From NCBI GenBank assembly GCA_000514715.1, contig AZWL01000009.1, forward strand, positions 62,186 through 126,185: a DNA stretch of 64,000 bases. Reading direction: 5' to 3'. The position numbers were made by a program, and so were the translations under genes. This DNA is from Streptomyces sp. CNH099 (GTDB lineage: Bacteria > Actinomycetota > Actinomycetes > Streptomycetales > Streptomycetaceae). The notes beneath the pieces are model-generated. The model saw only the letters and a list, made by a program, of their open reading frames with translations, had not been told where the DNA came from and made no database searches. The number at the start of each line of letters is the position of its first letter. Position 1 is the first letter of the stretch. Shown here in pieces: positions 62,045 through 64,000 of this stretch.

Positions 62045-62854
62045 ATGAGCACATCGGGCGGAGAGCGCCGCCGCATGCGACAGCGCGTCGCGTGGGGGGC
62101 GCTGACGGCCGTCGCGGGCACCGCGGCCGCCGTCGTCGTGGCACTGCCGCTCGGCGCGGCGGGCGACGACCGACAGGACGGGGAGCCGGGGGCGTCCGCG
62201 TCGTCCCCGGCGCCCGGAGCGCTGGGGACGCCGGGCGCCGGGGGGCCGGGGACCGCACCGCTGCCGACCGGGCGGACGGGCACCGGCGGCGACCCGCTGA
62301 CGGCGGACGAGGAGCGGCGCGCCGAGCAGCTGGCGCTCGCCGGCGACCGGTCGCTGCGTACGGAGAGCGAAGGGGTCCGGGGCCGCGCGGGCGTACCGCA
62401 GCTCGTCAGCACCGACCTCGCCGACTCCTCGGTCAGCGCCGGCGACGACCGGATCGCCGAGGTGTACTTCTACGACTACGCGACCGACACGCTCGTACTG
62501 AAGAGCGTCGACCTCGCCGACAACCGGGTCGTGGACACCGTCGAGTCCACCGGCTCCCAGCCCCCGCCCGCCGCGGCGGAGGCGGAGGCCGCCGCCGACC
62601 TGCTGGTGGACAGCCCGGTCGGGGCCGGCCTGCGGCAGGACTACGAGGCGGCGACCGGCGAGGAGCTGACCGGCGCGCGGCAGTTGCAGGTCCAGGGGAT
62701 GACGTACACGGCGCGGCCGGGCGACTCCGGCGGCCTGGAGCGGTGCGGGGAGCACCGCTGCGTGCGGCTCTTCACCCGGGTCGAGGACAGCCCGTGGATC
62801 GACACCCGCGACTACGTCATCGACCTGAGCGAGCGGAAGGTGCACCATGCGTAA
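62045..62854 (+). CDS. Secreted amine-oxidase N-domain-like protein
   Basis: A 269-aa exported protein with a basic N-terminus and a signal-anchor helix (MRQRVAWGALTAVAGTAAAVVVALPLG). The rest has acidic/Gly linkers, then a beta-rich domain resembling the N2/N3 domains of copper amine oxidases (RIAEVYFYDYATDTLVLKSVDLA, LVDSPVGAGLRQDYEAATGEEL, YVIDLSERKVHHA). One Cys pair (RCGEHRC) is present. The stop overlaps the next gene's start by eight bases, so they are coupled. It looks like the N-terminal half of an amine oxidase encoded separately. Confidence 0.65.
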   Translation: MSTSGGERRRMRQRVAWGALTAVAGTAAAVVVALPLGAAGDDRQDGEPGASASSPAPGALGTPGAGGPGTAPLPTGRTGTGGDPLTADEERRAEQLALAGDRSLRTESEGVRGRAGVPQLVSTDLADSSVSAGDDRIAEVYFYDYATDTLVLKSVDLADNRVVDTVESTGSQPPPAAAEAEAAADLLVDSPVGAGLRQDYEAATGEELTGARQLQVQGMTYTARPGDSGGLERCGEHRCVRLFTRVEDSPWIDTRDYVIDLSERKVHHA

Positions 62855-64000
62855 CGCCACGCCCCACGGACCGGCCGCCGGCCCGGACGGACCGGACGGA
62901 CCGGAGGGGCCGGAGGGGCCGGACGTGCCGGGCGCCGGGCCCGCCCCCGGCCGGCGCGGAGCCGCCTTCCGGCGCCGCCCCGCGACCTGGCGCCGGGGCG
63001 CCGTCGCCGCCCTGGTGCTGCTCCTGCCCGCCGCCGCACCCGCCGCGCTGCCCAGCGCCGCGGCCACGGCGCCCCACGCGCCCCGGGCGGCGGCGCCGGA
63101 CTGCGCCGAGGAGTACCGGATCACGCACAAGCTGCCCGGCGGCACCGAGTGGCAGATGTGCTACCGCAACAACGACTACGCGGGCCTCGTCCTGGAGGAC
63201 GTCTCCTACCGGCCCAAGGGCGCCCGCAACGCCGTTCCCGTGCTCAACAGCGCCCGGCTCGGCCAGATACACGTGCCGTACGACGACGGGAACATCGAGT
63301 ACTACGACGTCACCGAGATCGCGCTCGGCTCCGCCCCGGTGTCGCTGAAGGCCAAGGACTGCCCCGGCGGCACCCGCCGCCCGGTCAGGACGGGCGGCGA
63401 AACGTACGACGCGGTCTGCGTCACCCAGCAGCCGCGCGGCTTCGCGCATTTCGGCAACAGCTGGGACGTCGGCGAGGAGAACGGCCGCAACGACAGCGCC
63501 CAGGGCGACGACCTCGTCGTCTACGCGATCCACTCGGCGGGTTACTACTACTACATCACCCAGTGGAACTTCTCCGACGACGGCACCATCACCGCCAAGG
63601 AGGGCGCCACCGGCAACCTCTCCCCCGGTGACTTCGACGCCTCCGACAAGCAGGGCTGGCCGATCGGCAAGGGCTCGCGCGACCGCGCGACCAGCCACCA
63701 GCACAACATCTTCTGGCGGCTGGACTTCCAGACCGACCGCTCGCGCCCGGCGAAGATCCAGCGGTACGACACGAAGCGCACCGGCACCGGCGACGGCGGC
63801 TACCCCGCGCAGGAGACGACCCGCACGAACGTCACCAGGGAGACCGCGGGCAACTCCGGCCAGCACCGCTGGTGGCGCGTGAGCGGCACCGCGGGCAGGA
63901 ACGGCGACGGGCACATCCGCTCCTGGGAGCTGGTGCACAGCAACAACGCGCGCTACAAGGGGCGCAAGTTCACCGGCAAGGACGTGTGGTTCACGCAGTA
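62847..64000 (+). CDS. Copper-amine-oxidase-like secreted protein, C-terminus beyond the window
   Basis: An open frame from the ATG at 62847 to the window end (384 codons shown). It has a Gly/Pro/Asp/Glu repeat N-terminus (GPDGPDGPEGPEGPD), a hydrophobic signal segment (AVAALVLLLPAAAPAAL) and a copper amine oxidase core: GLVLEDVSYRP, QIHVPYDDGNIEYYDVTEIALG with the likely catalytic-base Asp, and the copper site HQHNIFWRLDF. In the topaquinone motif the precursor Tyr is kept, but the consensus NY(D/E)Y is SAGYYYYI, so Asn and Asp/Glu are Tyr. Catalysis is therefore uncertain. No stop occurs before the edge. Confidence 0.75.
   Translation, partial: MRNATPHGPAAGPDGPDGPEGPEGPDVPGAGPAPGRRGAAFRRRPATWRRGAVAALVLLLPAAAPAALPSAAATAPHAPRAAAPDCAEEYRITHKLPGGTEWQMCYRNNDYAGLVLEDVSYRPKGARNAVPVLNSARLGQIHVPYDDGNIEYYDVTEIALGSAPVSLKAKDCPGGTRRPVRTGGETYDAVCVTQQPRGFAHFGNSWDVGEENGRNDSAQGDDLVVYAIHSAGYYYYITQWNFSDDGTITAKEGATGNLSPGDFDASDKQGWPIGKGSRDRATSHQHNIFWRLDFQTDRSRPAKIQRYDTKRTGTGDGGYPAQETTRTNVTRETAGNSGQHRWWRVSGTAGRNGDGHIRSWELVHSNNARYKGRKFTGKDVWFTQ

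Overview
This is a very GC-rich actinobacterial chromosome segment, almost certainly from Streptomyces or a close relative. The evidence is the extreme third-position GC, the many GTG and TTG starts, the leaderless promoters and the gene content: a ROK glucokinase, the actinobacterial bcc-aa3 respiratory operons, pspA/pspAA, a DUF3043 membrane protein, a lone AsnC-type ligand-binding protein and an ADO-kinase-type PfkB enzyme. The order of core genes (ArsA-like/SRPBCC, fatty acyl-CoA ligase, pimB, GT87 enzyme, NlpC/P60, trpD, qcr/cta, adoK, erpA, cobT-cobS, pepA, sucB) follows, with rearrangements, the Mycobacterium tuberculosis Rv2181-Rv2215 interval as I remember it. This is therefore an old vertically inherited core region, not a genomic island. 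I saw no CRISPR array, tRNA, rRNA or complete insertion sequence.

Layout. 1-5.7 kb: a truncated membrane protein, then a minus-strand run (metallophosphoesterase, SRPBCC protein, ArsA-like ATPase, DUF5304 protein, glkA, endonuclease/phosphatase-fold protein). 5.9-10.3 kb: acyl-CoA ligase and two envelope mannosyltransferase-type enzymes. 10.3-17.3 kb: a 40-aa membrane microprotein with an XRE-cupin regulator, a metalloprotease-like lipoprotein, two paralogous NlpC/P60 cell-wall hydrolases separated by a VOC protein, and a coiled-coil NYN-domain protein. 17.4-23.1 kb: AsnC-type protein, a small acidic exported protein with a sensor kinase and OmpR-type regulator, an SLC13 permease and glycerate kinase. 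23.2-26.1 kb: a SAM-IV riboswitch controlling a SufS-like cysteine desulfurase, and trpD. 26.2-35.5 kb: ctaE-qcrC-qcrA-qcrB and ctaC-ctaD-ctaF, separated by a degenerate receiver protein and an L,D-transpeptidase lipoprotein.

35.8-43.5 kb: a cysteine desulfurase fused to a TusA domain, adenosine kinase, two proteins of unknown function, erpA divergent from nadA with three repeated palindromes between them, and a GNAT protein. 43.5-47.0 kb: pspA, pspAA and a NarL-type two-component pair on one strand behind a sigma-E-like promoter. 47.3-57.5 kb: DUF3043 protein, a small protein, cobU (fused to a degraded metallo-beta-lactamase-like domain), cobT, cobS, pepA, lpdA and sucB. 57.6-64 kb: a large HTH-STAND ATPase-TM-WD40 gene broken by a frameshift inside a 46-bp perfect palindrome, then a two-gene secreted copper-amine-oxidase-like unit that runs off the window.

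Sulfur and iron-sulfur themes recur: two different cysteine desulfurases (one under a SAM aptamer, one fused to TusA), the A-type carrier ErpA, the [4Fe-4S] enzyme NadA and the Rieske protein. The points most worth a second look are the SAM-IV element with a six-codon ORF, the triple GTCAnnnTGAC array upstream of nadA, the STAND gene with its palindromes, the TusA fusion, the split amine oxidase with an altered cofactor motif, and the pspA-linked two-component system. Most family assignments are confident. Promoter and operator calls are by eye.
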